Below, in pieces: positions 48,801 through 56,989 of a stretch of 64,000 bases of DNA; the stretch's first letter is position 1, and each line of letters starts with the position of its first letter. A program made the translations under genes and the position numbers. The stretch is from JBBQWR01 sp038210495 (GTDB lineage Bacteria > Planctomycetota > Planctomycetia > Pirellulales > DATAWG01). Location: contig JBBQWR010000005.1 in NCBI GenBank assembly GCA_038210495.1, positions 62,001 to 126,000 of the forward strand. Reading direction: 5' to 3'. Under the pieces are notes generated by a model. That model saw nothing but the letters and a program-made list of their open reading frames with translations. It made no database searches and was not told the DNA's origin.

Positions 48801-51800
48801 GTTTCCGCGAAGACTCGCCAGGTGCATTCTTTCTCGCCGCTTCTCCGTGGCGTCGACGAGAATCACTTGGCCCTTGATTCGCGGCGGGGCAGAGGCGACA
48901 CCATGCGGCGAACCGGCGCTCGTGGTTGGGACATCAGGTCCGATCGCGCCGAGACATTCGAGCAGCGCGCGAACGTGAAGCAACTGTTCCGCGCCCGGCC
49001 GTTTGGAATTGTCGCAGGCGATCGTTTGAGCCCGTCCACCGGTCTCATGGAATATTCGCTGGTGCAGGTTCGTGAGGATCCGTTGCGGTCCGACTTCGAC
49101 CAGCACCGTGTCTTCATCGTTGGCGATTCGCTCGACGAGATCGATGTACCGGACCGGCGTGGTCAACTGCTCGGCGAGATTGGTTCGAATCTCGGCCGGC
49201 TCGGCGACGTAGCCATTCGTGACGCTCGAAAGCATTGGCGTGCGAGGCGGGCGAATGACCAGCGCGTCGAGCGATCGCCGCAGCAGCGCGCCCGCTCCGT
49301 CTAGCAATGGCGTGTGGTAGGCACACGGCACGGCGAGCATCTGGGCCTGATAGCCGCGAGCCTTCAGCAGTTTCGCCAATGCGTCAAGCGCCGCCGGCTG
49401 ACCCCCCACGATCGTTTGATCGGGCGCGTTGGTATTGGCAATATGGACTCGGTTCGCCAGGGCGCTGGCAATCGTTTCGATGACGCTGGCGGGCGCCGCG
49501 ACGGCCATCAGCGCGCCGCCGGCGGTTGGCGTAGCGCGAATCGACTCAAACCTGGCCCGCAGGGCGAGGACGACTCCCTCCAAATCCCAGACGCCGGCCG
49601 CGGTCAACGCGGCGTATTCGCCGAGGCTATGTCCGGCCAAAAGATCGGGCCGAATGCCGAACGAGCTCACCGCCGCATGAACGATCAAGTCCGCCGAGAG
49701 CAGGGCGATCTGAGTGATCCAAATGTCGACGCCCATTTGCTCGGGGCGCTCCCAGGCCATCTGCTCGAACGTCGGGTAACCGTGACGAACGAAAATCTCA
49801 TCGAGCGAGTGGACCATCGCGGCCGCCGCCGGAATGTCTCGCACGAGCGGCTGCAGCATTCCGGCGTATTGCGAACCCTGACCGGGAAAGAGAAACGCCA
49901 CCCGCGGCGCACGGCGGGGCGTTTCGCGATAGTAGCATCCTTGACGCTCGAGGGCGGTCCGAGCCGAGACGGCGGCCAATCCCGCGCCGGCGACCTGCTG
50001 GACGACCGCTTGCAGTCGTTCGGAGAGTTGCTCGGCGCTCGCGGCGACGATCGCGAGTCGCGGTTCGTCCGTCGCTGAGAATCTAGTCGTCTCGGCCGCG
50101 GCGAACGCTGCCGCTGGATTGGCGATCGCTTGCTGCAAGCGGGCGAGCCACCGATCGGGAGTCGCGGCGCCAAGTCGCCACAGCGTATACCCACTTGGCG
50201 CGGCGCTCGGATCCGCCGCCTTGGCAGCAGGAAGAGCGATCGCTGTCGACCCGTTTTGACTCGGCACTGAAACTACTTTTTTCATCGCTACCTTTTCGCC
50301 ACGTTCCAAGATGATCTGAGCGGCCAATCCTTTACTGAACGAATCGACTGCGGCAAAACGTCTGCCATCCGAATTCGCGTCCAGCGGCTGATCGCGACTG
50401 ATAATCCGAACTGTGCTGCTTCGCTCGACGATACAGGGGAGCGGATTGGTAACGCCAAAGCTAGTTGGCGCCACGCCATGTTCCACCTTCAAGGTGGCCG
50501 CGATCAGCGACGCCATCGCCGAGGCGCCGACGGTGTGACCGATTTGACCCGCGACAGCGCTGAGTTCGATCGGCGCGCGGTGTCCCCGGCTTCCGACTAC
50601 GGAGCCGATAGCCTGGATATGCGACCGATCGATCGTCGCGTCGCCGGCGCCATCCGCTTCGATCAGCGTTAAATCGGCCCCGCTCGCGCCGGCGTCGGCG
50701 AGCGCACGCTCCATCGCTACCGTCCAGGCCTCGCCGGAATCCGCCGCATGCGCGAGGCCCACGCCGCGAACGATCACTTGAATTCGATCGCCGTCGCGCC
50801 GCGCGTCGGCGAGCCGCTTGAGCAGCACGACGCCCACTCCTTCGCCGGGCACGACGCCGCTAGCCGCAGCGTCGAATGGGCTCGGCGGCCGGTCCGCCGT
50901 GGCCAACGCGCCGGTCAAATGCATTGCTTTGTACTTCGGCAGGTTCATGCAGCGCTGTCCGCCGGCGCACACCAAGAGATCGCAATCGCCGGCCAAGAGC
51001 AGATCAACACCGATCGCCACGGCGACCGCCGACGAGGCGCCACCGGCGTCGATCGCCGCCGCGCCTCCCATGAAATTCATCGTCTTGGTGATTCGCGAAG
51101 CCAGCGTGCTGGTGCTGAAGCTGCCGCTTTCGTCCACCAAGGCGGGCCAATACTTCAAGAGCCGGGCACTGAAATCCGTCGAAATCGTGCCGGCCTTTTG
51201 TGCATCCAGGCCGCGTTTAGCCAACAACCGCCGAATGATTTCTTCTAGCTGCGGCAGTCGCAAGCTGACGCACAATTGGGTTCCGAAATCGCCGCCGGAT
51301 TCCGTTCCGACCAATACGGCGGCTCGACTGCGATCGAACTCGCGATGGTCGTAGCCCGCGTCGGCGAGGACTTGCTCGGTGGCGTCCAGGAGCATGAACT
51401 GCAACGGGTCGGCCTGCTGCACTTGGATCGGCGGAACCTTGTGCCGCTTCCAGTCGTAGGCGAAGTCAGTGACATAGCCGCCTAGAGTCGTCGGCACGCG
51501 ACCGACGTCGCCCGGCGCCCGCGACAGAGCCAGATCGCTGCGCCAGCGTCCGGCCGGCGCTTGCTGTTTAGGATCGCGGCCCGATTGAAGCAACTCCCAA
51601 AATTTCGGCACATCGGCCGCGCCGGCGAAAATACATCCGCGACCGATGACGGCGACGGCATGGTCGTCTTCGCCAGATTTCTTCGTAACTTTTCGGGGCA
51701 GTCCAAATCGAGCGGACAAGTCCGCCCGCATGCCTTCCGTGAATTCATCAACCACGACGTGCATGTTCAGGCCGCCGATGCCGAAGGCGTTGACGGCCGC

Positions 51801-53156
51801 CCGGCGCGGCGCGCCTCCGGATTGTTCCGGCCACGGCTCGTTTTTGAGCGGCACGTAGATCGGGGCGGCGGCCCAATCGATCTTCTTGTTCAGCGTGCGA
51901 ATATTGATCGCCGAAACGATCGTGCGATGCTGCATGCACAGCACCGTCTTGATCAGGCCCGCGATCCCGGCCGCTTCGAGCGAATGGCCGATGTTGCCTT
52001 TGACGCTGGTAACAGGGACCTTTTTGCCCGGCGACAATTTGCCCGCCAAAACTTCCGACAGAGCGGATAGCTCGGTCGCGTCTCCCAGGCTGGTCGATGT
52101 CGCGTGGGCCTCGACGAACTGGATTGTCCCGATGTCGAGGCCGCCCGCGTAGGCCCGCTCGATCGCTTTGACTTGGCCTTCTTTGCGCGGCGCCCAAAGA
52201 CTCTTGCCCTTGCCGTCGGAGGAGCAGCCGAAGGCGGGAATGACGGCTTGAATCGGATCGCCGTCGGCCAGAGCCCGGCTGAGCGTCTTCAGCACGATTG
52301 CCACATAGCCTTCGGAAATGATCAGGCCATCGGCGTCGTTGTCGAAGGGCCGAGTGGCTGTGGCGCTCAGCGTTTGGGCGCCGGAGAAGAGCACCATCGA
52401 GCCCTCTTTGCAATCCGACGCGCCGCCGGCGATCGCCATGTCGACCCGGCCAGCTTGCAACGCCCGGGCGGCGAATTGAATCGCCTGGAGCGACGAGGCG
52501 CATGCGGCATTCAGCGCGACATAGGGGCCGTTCAAACCGAATGCCTTGGAGATCGTGCCGGCCACCATGGCGATCGACACATCGGGCGAGTCGGCCGCGC
52601 GTGTCGGCATTCCCTCGCGCGCCGCGGCGACAAGTTCAGCGACGATCGCGTCCTGCTCGCTCGCCGCCAGCGGTTTAAAATCCGGAACGTCGCGCAGCAA
52701 CTGGGCCGCTTCCTCGATGCAATCGCCGAACGTCAAATCGCCCGACAGGTCGCTCCCCTGAGCATGGCCGATATACACGCCCGTGTTGCGCAGCGGCAGA
52801 TTGAACGGATCGAGCCCCGCGTGCCGACAGGCGGCGGCCGCCACTTCACACATCAGCAAGTGAGCGTTGTCGACCGACGCTTCCAGGCTACTCGGAATCG
52901 GACAGTTTTCGCGGTCGAACTTGCGATCGGCCAGCAGAGCGGCCCGCTTGCTATAGCTTTTGCCGCGGACTCCCTTCCGCGGGTCGAAATACAATCGCTC
53001 GTTGAATCGCTCGGGAGGCAACTCCGCCACGGCGCTTCCGCCGCGTTCGAGCAATTGCCAATATTGGTCCAAGGTGGCGGCGCCCGGCAATCGGCAGGCC
53101 ATGCCGACGATGGCAATCGGCTCCTGAAAACAAGGATCGGTAGAGCGAATCGGCAT
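42840..53156 (-). CDS. Giant PUFA/heterocyst-glycolipid-like polyketide synthase (3438 aa)
   Basis: Domains in order, from ATG 53156 (MPIRSTDPCFQEPIAIVGMA): KS1 (about 12-463; Cys219 in ACASS, EAHAT, GNIGH); KS2 (497-945; Cys replaced by Gly706, GGASS, and EADGAGD instead of HGTGT), so non-condensing; AT (1087-1400; GHSLGE, Ser1177); ACP1 and ACP2 (LGIDSIKK, Ser1552 and Ser1676); a C45/Ntn-hydrolase-like domain (about 1760-2040; SGTPYEMGFTHG, SSAGIVGSLAGINSHGIAV) that lacks the nucleophilic Cys; KR1 (GGATGITA near 2318; Ser, Tyr in DYCAASD); KR2 (GGARGITA near 2857; DYAAAND); DH (HRFRGKPFLP near 3184). No ER or thioesterase. The KS1-KS2 start resembles the KS-CLF of PfaC joined to a PfaA-like AT-ACP-KR-DH. 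ATG 53156 has no ribosome site; the frame is open to 53288. It follows a thioester reductase by 76 bp. Confidence 0.93.
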   Translation of the reverse strand: MPIRSTDPCFQEPIAIVGMACRLPGAATLDQYWQLLERGGSAVAELPPERFNERLYFDPRKGVRGKSYSKRAALLADRKFDRENCPIPSSLEASVDNAHLLMCEVAAAACRHAGLDPFNLPLRNTGVYIGHAQGSDLSGDLTFGDCIEEAAQLLRDVPDFKPLAASEQDAIVAELVAAAREGMPTRAADSPDVSIAMVAGTISKAFGLNGPYVALNAACASSLQAIQFAARALQAGRVDMAIAGGASDCKEGSMVLFSGAQTLSATATRPFDNDADGLIISEGYVAIVLKTLSRALADGDPIQAVIPAFGCSSDGKGKSLWAPRKEGQVKAIERAYAGGLDIGTIQFVEAHATSTSLGDATELSALSEVLAGKLSPGKKVPVTSVKGNIGHSLEAAGIAGLIKTVLCMQHRTIVSAINIRTLNKKIDWAAAPIYVPLKNEPWPEQSGGAPRRAAVNAFGIGGLNMHVVVDEFTEGMRADLSARFGLPRKVTKKSGEDDHAVAVIGRGCIFAGAADVPKFWELLQSGRDPKQQAPAGRWRSDLALSRAPGDVGRVPTTLGGYVTDFAYDWKRHKVPPIQVQQADPLQFMLLDATEQVLADAGYDHREFDRSRAAVLVGTESGGDFGTQLCVSLRLPQLEEIIRRLLAKRGLDAQKAGTISTDFSARLLKYWPALVDESGSFSTSTLASRITKTMNFMGGAAAIDAGGASSAVAVAIGVDLLLAGDCDLLVCAGGQRCMNLPKYKAMHLTGALATADRPPSPFDAAASGVVPGEGVGVVLLKRLADARRDGDRIQVIVRGVGLAHAADSGEAWTVAMERALADAGASGADLTLIEADGAGDATIDRSHIQAIGSVVGSRGHRAPIELSAVAGQIGHTVGASAMASLIAATLKVEHGVAPTSFGVTNPLPCIVERSSTVRIISRDQPLDANSDGRRFAAVDSFSKGLAAQIILERGEKVAMKKVVSVPSQNGSTAIALPAAKAADPSAAPSGYTLWRLGAATPDRWLARLQQAIANPAAAFAAAETTRFSATDEPRLAIVAASAEQLSERLQAVVQQVAGAGLAAVSARTALERQGCYYRETPRRAPRVAFLFPGQGSQYAGMLQPLVRDIPAAAAMVHSLDEIFVRHGYPTFEQMAWERPEQMGVDIWITQIALLSADLIVHAAVSSFGIRPDLLAGHSLGEYAALTAAGVWDLEGVVLALRARFESIRATPTAGGALMAVAAPASVIETIASALANRVHIANTNAPDQTIVGGQPAALDALAKLLKARGYQAQMLAVPCAYHTPLLDGAGALLRRSLDALVIRPPRTPMLSSVTNGYVAEPAEIRTNLAEQLTTPVRYIDLVERIANDEDTVLVEVGPQRILTNLHQRIFHETGGRAQTIACDNSKRPGAEQLLHVRALLECLGAIGPDVPTTSAGSPHGVASAPPRIKGQVILVDATEKRRERMHLASLRGNGHSPESAPAARHESRPVESAISQAPSWNAQPPLPVDANRILPTASTSTVAAPAPPAATLSGRSPVELEKFLINFVVEHTGYPPEAIDLDSDLEADLGIDSIKKAQLFAELAEYFDARPTEGMTFDAFPTLRHALDFLSPSSVGVQAPVARASVGTSVDVERPSAATMQVVAPPEHAPAFSHAPAHGDTLDLEKFLVNFVVEQTGYPAEAVDLDSDLEADLGIDSIKKAQLFAELSEYFDARPAAGMTLDDFPTLRHAVNFLDTADAKKKAPGIRDNGAASAAITAAPTPVAATPQLPGLPASTPAIAALPIIRLSGTPYEMGFTHGQQQSTAIRRLLRRFADLADDDGSEAPSAANSGRQRRDQFTPDELDELRGIAAAARVPLDNLLAVNLAIDADRGAEASHAVGLHGQRGQFVHAARYHAPWPAALGECLTPMVSLRCPRNGHPHLALSSAGIVGSLAGINSHGIAVSVTRSRSVRTSRAHAHLAARILIDASDIDSATSIYDLESPVDSASVLVSHWPTQVAKHLGTCATFKPVVTRSSQGESAPPASNETFFEIDAAEQSLSVGFNQSGFSKIALKALWPPATARPAKREIRDDAIALRADATAFRADAPALRELQSNSADQTHRFAMRMKRTPLPESTAEMPTLHGPALVVGDNSAAEALCDRLRSVGAIVHRIEHIGAIEPAIAELERLWRLGPIPHLFLMSDRDLEPLDLHDESGWRERRTRAVDSPLFFAQRWVQLAGEAKLLPHCTIVAVAAMGGDFGFSSELTSPLGGALTGMIKGIYIEVAYLAGNRSMRAKAIDFPDDESPERLAECVCRELAGQTVDYEIGYVGGERSIPIGYPEAIVTRQPRAIRRGGTWVVTGGATGITAQCAMELAKRFDLKLHLIGRSPKPSIDRAWRYLSGDALKELKTGVMRDARSAGGNMDDAWSRVEHDMEIDLCLREFAEAGIDVTYHSCDVSDGVALASVLERIRQTSGPIEGVVHGAGVQRAARFERKQREHVLSTIASKVDGAMNLMRLTWRDPIRHFVGFGSISGRMGSNGQVDYCAASDLLCKLIAWYSDARPGVHAIGFHWHSWSEIGMAAKPETTRAMKSTSGPELMPKHEGVAHFLRELLGGQRQPEVLITDFEYHSRYYKLDESTPTQSAAAHTTSWTPSPVKLIAKRHRLTTVPAPLPAGSPMTPRFNGPVWILGSNPSAVALSQRLIAEGATVHLLPSAASLAETTAAIDELFANHRPRHLFLMTGRHEDPIALLDHDDWRRDRALRVMNPLLAVRRLLRLRRQGGDHSPMTVTAITGLGGDFGLSGQPTSPEGGALCGLLKSLFIEDSRLEHSEGQFKIIDAPLDEPHETLVEAVLQELAADDPHLEVGWSRGRRTIVRSIAEPVESLPHRAERPSGAWIVTGGARGITAAAAEELARRFGVKLHLIGRSPVPRPDALWRDAAPERLAEIKAQIVREAVAEGRPVDAAWEGVRADLEIDQTLKRFAASGIQATYHCCDLADWPKLSAILNQIRRTDGAIEGIVHGAGYGKSGRFDTRPLESIERTLAGKLDGAVALMALTWRDPIKYWIGFGSLSGRFGGNGLGDYAAANDMLAKLIDWYRAQRPDCRACCFHWQSWNEVGMAMLGDSAAGTKNILKMEFLSPREGIEHFCREIEAGLPTGEVLVTDGFFERIFHPLTAPRLDSEMSSITDFPLASSLPLIVSHRSCDGEFGSIATLAFNPAADPFLLDHRFRGKPFLPAVVAMEAMAEATAIGAGKPVTGLRDVQFVTGLRFPTDKIVPARVLTAPEAGGAIECRLVSDFVNRAGVTLQKSRLHVRCLADTAGVSDSGAPFISKPPIDWRIFRYPTDSPMLHGPTLQGLTAMTFEGTRAWGRATALPLSALGGVHRAAAWSTPAVVLDAAFYVCGLYVWLNIEPSASLPTEIAEIRFGRLSRDNESCLVEADFRGIEGRFAKFDFLVQGDDGATIAHVVGYRCQLLGGEP

Positions 53157-53232
53157 GGCGTGCGGGCAAATGGGTCGAGCCGACTTAAGGCGGCGTCGAT
53201 GATCGAAGGAGGAACGACTGCGTCGCAAATTT

Positions 53233-54795
53233 TCAGGCAGGACAGACGATTCGCTTAAGCATCCGTACATAGCGCTGAAGATTGCCATCCGCTCCTTCGA
53301 TGACGACTCGACCCGCGCGCAGCGATTCCTCGACGGACGAGCGGCGCTCGACCAGCGAAGAAAACACTCGCGAGGTGAGGTAATAGCGTGCGGCGTCGCC
53401 GGCGCTCAAACCGAGTTCGACACGCACGACTTCATCGTCGTGCCAAGTCAGCCGCCACTGACCGCCGCCGCTGCCGGTGACTTCAATGCCGGTAGTCTCG
53501 CTGCCGGTGACTTCGCTGCCGACGGTCTCACTGCCGACGGTCTCACTGCCGACGGTCTCGACTCCGGCTTGAGCGACATCTTGCCGAGCCATGGCCGAAT
53601 CGCCGCTTTCAATCGTCGTTGTCCCCGCGTTCGTGGCGGCCCGCACAAGTCGCTGTAAATGTTGCTCGGCCGCGAAAGTCACTTCCGCCGACGGCGCGCC
53701 GTTTAAGACAAACTTGCGCTCAATGGGATAACTGGCGATCCGCGTCATCCGCTCGCGATCGAGTTCCGGACACGGCAGATGCGCAAGAGCCGCGTCGGAA
53801 TTCGTGCGATCGAACACCGGATCGTCGCGCCAATGCGAACGATAAACCTCCATGAACTCCTTGAACATCGCCTCGCACGACTCGAGTTCTTCCTCGGTCG
53901 GCGCAGCGGCCAGTCGCTCGGTGCAATGCTTTTCGATCGCCTCGCGGATCACCTGTTGAATCAGCCGGACCGTAATCGTCCGCGGATTGGTGAGGTGATA
54001 CGTCCGCCCGTGATGCTCGGGATGCGTCACGAGATAAGCGATCGCGGACGAGAGCCACTCGACCGGGACAACGTTCTTGCCCTCATCGCCGCGGAGGCCG
54101 AGCAGGCTGAGCAACTGCTCGCCCATCAATTCCGCCGGAACCCGGTCGGCCAGCGTATAGGCGACCTGCAGCGGCAGATAAAATCCATGCGACGATGTTG
54201 TGAATCCCGTTCGCGAATCGCCGACGACGCTCGCCGGGCGATAGACGGTCGTCGTGTCCAGGAAATCGGCCGCGCGGACGAGCTTCTCCGCCGCCAGTTT
54301 GCTCACCTCGTAGACGTTGCCATTTTGCTGGCCAACGTCGACCTCACCTTCCCTGATCAGCCCCGTGCGCAGGCCGCAAATATAGGCGGTCGATACATGG
54401 TGAAAATCGCGGATCCCGCATTCTTGGCAGACTCCGAGCAGGTTTCTCATCCCCTCGACGTTGGTCGCGTACGGCTCGCCAAGCTTGTCCTCGCGAAACA
54501 TCATGCTCGCGGCGCTATGCACGATGCGGTGACAATGCTCGGCCAACCACCGGCGATGCGCGTCGTTGAGCCCGCAGTTGGGGCGGCGCACATCAGCCTC
54601 CAGCACGACCGGCCGAGGATAGACGCGACCGTCCCGCCGTTCCCATTCAGCCATGACGGCTTCGATCCGCTGGGCGGCTGTATAGAATCGCCGCGAGCGC
54701 ACCAAAACGGCTACCGACGCCCCGCCATCGAGCAGGTCTCGCAGCAGATACCTTCCGACCAGCCCGGTCGCTCCGGTGAGGACTATATATTCCAT
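53233..54795 (-). CDS. Thioester reductase-like protein with C-terminal SCP2-like domain
   Basis: 520 residues from ATG 54795; GTG 54819 is an alternative. The N-terminal part (about 1-380) is an extended SDR of the thioester-reductase (HglB, carboxylic-acid reductase R-domain) type: VLTGATGLVGRYLLRDLL, HCHRIVHSAASMMF, HVSTAYICG, NVYEVSKLAAEKL (YxxxK) and VYRPASVVGDSRTG. Such domains release an acyl-ACP reductively as aldehyde or alcohol. A tandem linker (ETVGSETVGSETVGSEVTG, coded by 15-bp repeats at 53470-53570) joins a short C-terminal domain (WRLTWHDDEVVRVELGLSAG, SLRAGRVVIEGADGNLQRYV) resembling SCP2 lipid-binding folds. It is the first gene of the synthase operon and offers an obvious release step for the missing thioesterase. 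Confidence 0.85.
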   Translation of the reverse strand: MEYIVLTGATGLVGRYLLRDLLDGGASVAVLVRSRRFYTAAQRIEAVMAEWERRDGRVYPRPVVLEADVRRPNCGLNDAHRRWLAEHCHRIVHSAASMMFREDKLGEPYATNVEGMRNLLGVCQECGIRDFHHVSTAYICGLRTGLIREGEVDVGQQNGNVYEVSKLAAEKLVRAADFLDTTTVYRPASVVGDSRTGFTTSSHGFYLPLQVAYTLADRVPAELMGEQLLSLLGLRGDEGKNVVPVEWLSSAIAYLVTHPEHHGRTYHLTNPRTITVRLIQQVIREAIEKHCTERLAAAPTEEELESCEAMFKEFMEVYRSHWRDDPVFDRTNSDAALAHLPCPELDRERMTRIASYPIERKFVLNGAPSAEVTFAAEQHLQRLVRAATNAGTTTIESGDSAMARQDVAQAGVETVGSETVGSETVGSEVTGSETTGIEVTGSGGGQWRLTWHDDEVVRVELGLSAGDAARYYLTSRVFSSLVERRSSVEESLRAGRVVIEGADGNLQRYVRMLKRIVCPA

Positions 54796-55126
54796 GTCGC
54801 TAGCAATCGCTTCGAACACAATTTATCTCAAGGCCTTGTTCGCAACCGAACAACCATCGGCGACGAACTGGCTTTTCGCCGGCCCCTGTGGTCGCTAAGC
54901 GGTCAATACGCATCGTCGGAGGTCAAACGATTTAAGTCATCGCGCAGTGTCATTATTCGCGGGCAGGCAGGTTAACGATTTTGCCGAACCCCCGGAAACT
55001 CACGGCCAGCGGAAAGCAAATGTCGCGCCGAAGGCGCCAGCAGGGACCCCAGCGCACGATTGGGCTAATGCCCGATTGTCGCTCGGCGTTTTCGCGGCCG
55101 GCTGACCGGTCGGCTATGATGGTGGC
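54796..55126. other. Divergent intergenic region upstream of synthase operon
   Basis: About 330 bp between the thioester reductase (minus) and a small plus-strand gene. It must hold the promoter of the synthase operon. I see no clear -35/-10 pair, operator palindrome or ORF. Confidence 0.4.
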
Positions 55127-55399
55127 ATGGACCAGCCACCCTTGATCCCCGTGTTCATTCCAGCGCTTGTGGCAGTGTTACAGCGGGCCGAAAAACTGAA
55201 GGGCGCGCCGCTGACGGAGGAGGAAGTTTTATCGATTCGCGACCGCTCCCCGTGCATGATGCTTTCGCGGTCCGACGTGGCCATGCTTGCGGGCAAACGC
55301 GGCTACGACGATCTCGACCCGAATCGCGCCTGGGAGCAGTGGCAGGAAGTCCGCGCCACGCTCCATCAGCCGCCGCCGAGGTCGACCGAAGATCCGTGA
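55127..55399 (+). CDS. Small protein of unknown function (90 aa)
   Basis: 90 residues: PLIPVFIPALVAVLQRAEKL, KGAPLTEEEVLSIRDRSPCM, MLSRSDVAMLAGKRGYDDLD, PNRAWEQWQEVRATLHQPPP. The regular helices, the TEEEVLSIRD pattern and the RGYDDLDPNRAWEQWQE motif mark a real, soluble, helical protein; I recall similar small proteins in other bacteria without known function. No signal peptide. No strong ribosome site. Convergent with the DUF4349 gene. Confidence 0.7.
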   Translation: MDQPPLIPVFIPALVAVLQRAEKLKGAPLTEEEVLSIRDRSPCMMLSRSDVAMLAGKRGYDDLDPNRAWEQWQEVRATLHQPPPRSTEDP

Positions 55400-55439
55400 A
55401 TCCCCTAGCGAATCCGTCTTGGGTCGCTCGAATCGTTGC

Positions 55440-56396
55440 TCAGCTATTAAATGGCGGAGTCGCCATCCAGCGCTTAAACTGCCGGCGAACGAACCAAACC
55501 AGCGGCGAGAGGATAATAGCCCACACGCAAATCCACGGCGCGGCGGCAATCGCGCCGACCAAAAAATCTTCGGTCGAGTCTTGCAGCGAGGCCAGCGAAT
55601 TGCTCCAACCGTGGCCGATCCGCGCCGAGAAAGCCGGTGTTTCCGGCGGCTTGAAATCCTTCTCCTCGCGGGCCGAGATCGTCACCGTGGTCAGCGAAGT
55701 GCGGTTGGCCAAATAGCGCAGCCGACCTTCCATCCGCTCGATTTCCTCGCGGACGCGCGACAATTGCTGCTCCGCGTCGGTGACGTCCTTGATGTTGCCC
55801 GTCCGCTCGTCGATGAGCTTGAGAATTCGATCTTCCAGCCGCTTGCCATTCTTGATTCGCGCTTCGAGGTCGACGTATTCTTCGCTGACGTCTTGCGCCG
55901 TCTGATGCCGCCCCTCAGGCACGCCCAACCCGGAAAGGCCGTCCAAGAAGGCTTCGAAGCGATCGACGGGCACTCTGGCCACCCAGCGGCCCGAGCGGCG
56001 CTCTCCGCGCGAGCGATCGATCGACACATCGGCCAAATATCCGCCCGAGCTACTGACGAGCGAGGGAAGCTCTTTCTCGATCTTGGCGAAGTCCTGCACA
56101 ACGATCGTGACGTCGGCGACATAAATGATTTTTCGATCCGAGGAGATCGGGGCCGTGGCCGTGACACTTTCACGGCCTGCAAGGGTGGTTGGCATCGAAC
56201 TGCTTTTGTCCGCCAGCGCTAGCGCACTGCCCGAAGACTTTTCATCCAGGCCTTCGGACTTGACGGAAGTCATCGCCGCCGTTGAATCGGCCGTTTTTCG
56301 CGAAGTTCGAGCCGACTCGCGAGCACTCTTGTAGCAGCCCCCTTGAATCGCAAGTCCGCATCCGACCACGATCGATAGCGTAACGAGCCGGCTCAT
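55440..56396 (-). CDS. DUF4349 lipoprotein
   Basis: 318 residues from ATG 56396, with AAGGAGAGAC directly upstream (excellent ribosome site). A lipoprotein signal ends at the lipobox IQGGC (Cys about 21). A Ser/Thr-rich linker precedes the DUF4349 core (about 90-275): KIIYVADVTIVVQDFAKIEK, GGYLADVSIDRS, RVPVDRFEAFLDGLSGLG, EEYVDLEARIKNGKRLEDRI and a coiled coil (EQQLSRVREEIERMEGRLRY). A C-terminal membrane helix (AAAPWICVWAIILSPLVWFV) is followed by basic residues. So it is anchored at both ends, with the core in the periplasm; function unknown, perhaps stress-related as in other DUF4349 proteins. Confidence 0.88.
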   Translation of the reverse strand: MSRLVTLSIVVGCGLAIQGGCYKSARESARTSRKTADSTAAMTSVKSEGLDEKSSGSALALADKSSSMPTTLAGRESVTATAPISSDRKIIYVADVTIVVQDFAKIEKELPSLVSSSGGYLADVSIDRSRGERRSGRWVARVPVDRFEAFLDGLSGLGVPEGRHQTAQDVSEEYVDLEARIKNGKRLEDRILKLIDERTGNIKDVTDAEQQLSRVREEIERMEGRLRYLANRTSLTTVTISAREEKDFKPPETPAFSARIGHGWSNSLASLQDSTEDFLVGAIAAAPWICVWAIILSPLVWFVRRQFKRWMATPPFNS

Positions 56397-56989
56397 GTCT
56401 CTCCTTGGTTCTGAAAGAATCGTTCCGATTCGTGCGCGGGCCACTCTCTATAGGATACTAGATGGGCCGGGAATATTCCGCGGAATCGCTTCCCGCCATG
56501 GGCATCGAAAGACGGGAGGAGACTGCGCCTCCCATCCGTCGGCTATGATGGGGCGTGGAGGAAAACTCACGCGATAGGGACGAGCGTCGAACGTTTGACT
56601 AAATTGGCCCGCCGTCTGGATGCTTCTGGCTTCTCTAAAGCAGTTTGGGATCTATTACTATGACGCGAAGCCGGCCAATATCAGATTGAAGGATGATGGC
56701 CCTTGATCGCCTCTGCGAGGCGGCCCCAAAAAATTTGACGGCCCAGCGTCCGTTGCGGTATACTGACTCTTCCACGGCTAGCGGCGTTGGGACGTTGCTT
56801 GCCAGCTTGCGGTTCCTGCCATATTCCCATTTATTGCGAGTTGCGGCCCTCCGATTCGCGTCCAAATCTGAATTTTTGGTTATAATCAATCGGTTCGATT
56901 CGGCGGGTCGGGTAGCGGTTCGGCTCGATCTGCGCGATCACTCGATTTCGAAATTCTTCTGCCACAACCATCGGTGGAGTCGTTGTTCC
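56397..56989. other. 593-bp divergent intergenic region
   Basis: Between the DUF4349 gene and the DUF1549 gene. The frame of the latter is open back to 56693, but the translated sequence (LRFLPYSHLLRVAALRF) is shadow-like and there is a good GGTGGAG before ATG 56990. A GCCTCTGCGAGGC hairpin lies near 56708. No gene is supported. Confidence 0.4.

Noticed and set aside
53470..53570. CRISPR-like repeat array
   Set aside because: The 15-bp tandem repeats are contiguous, without spacers, and code an ETVGS linker.
56693..56989. N-terminal extension of the DUF1549/1553 protein
   Set aside because: It would precede a good signal peptide and reads like non-coding sequence; ATG 56990 has GGTGGAG upstream.
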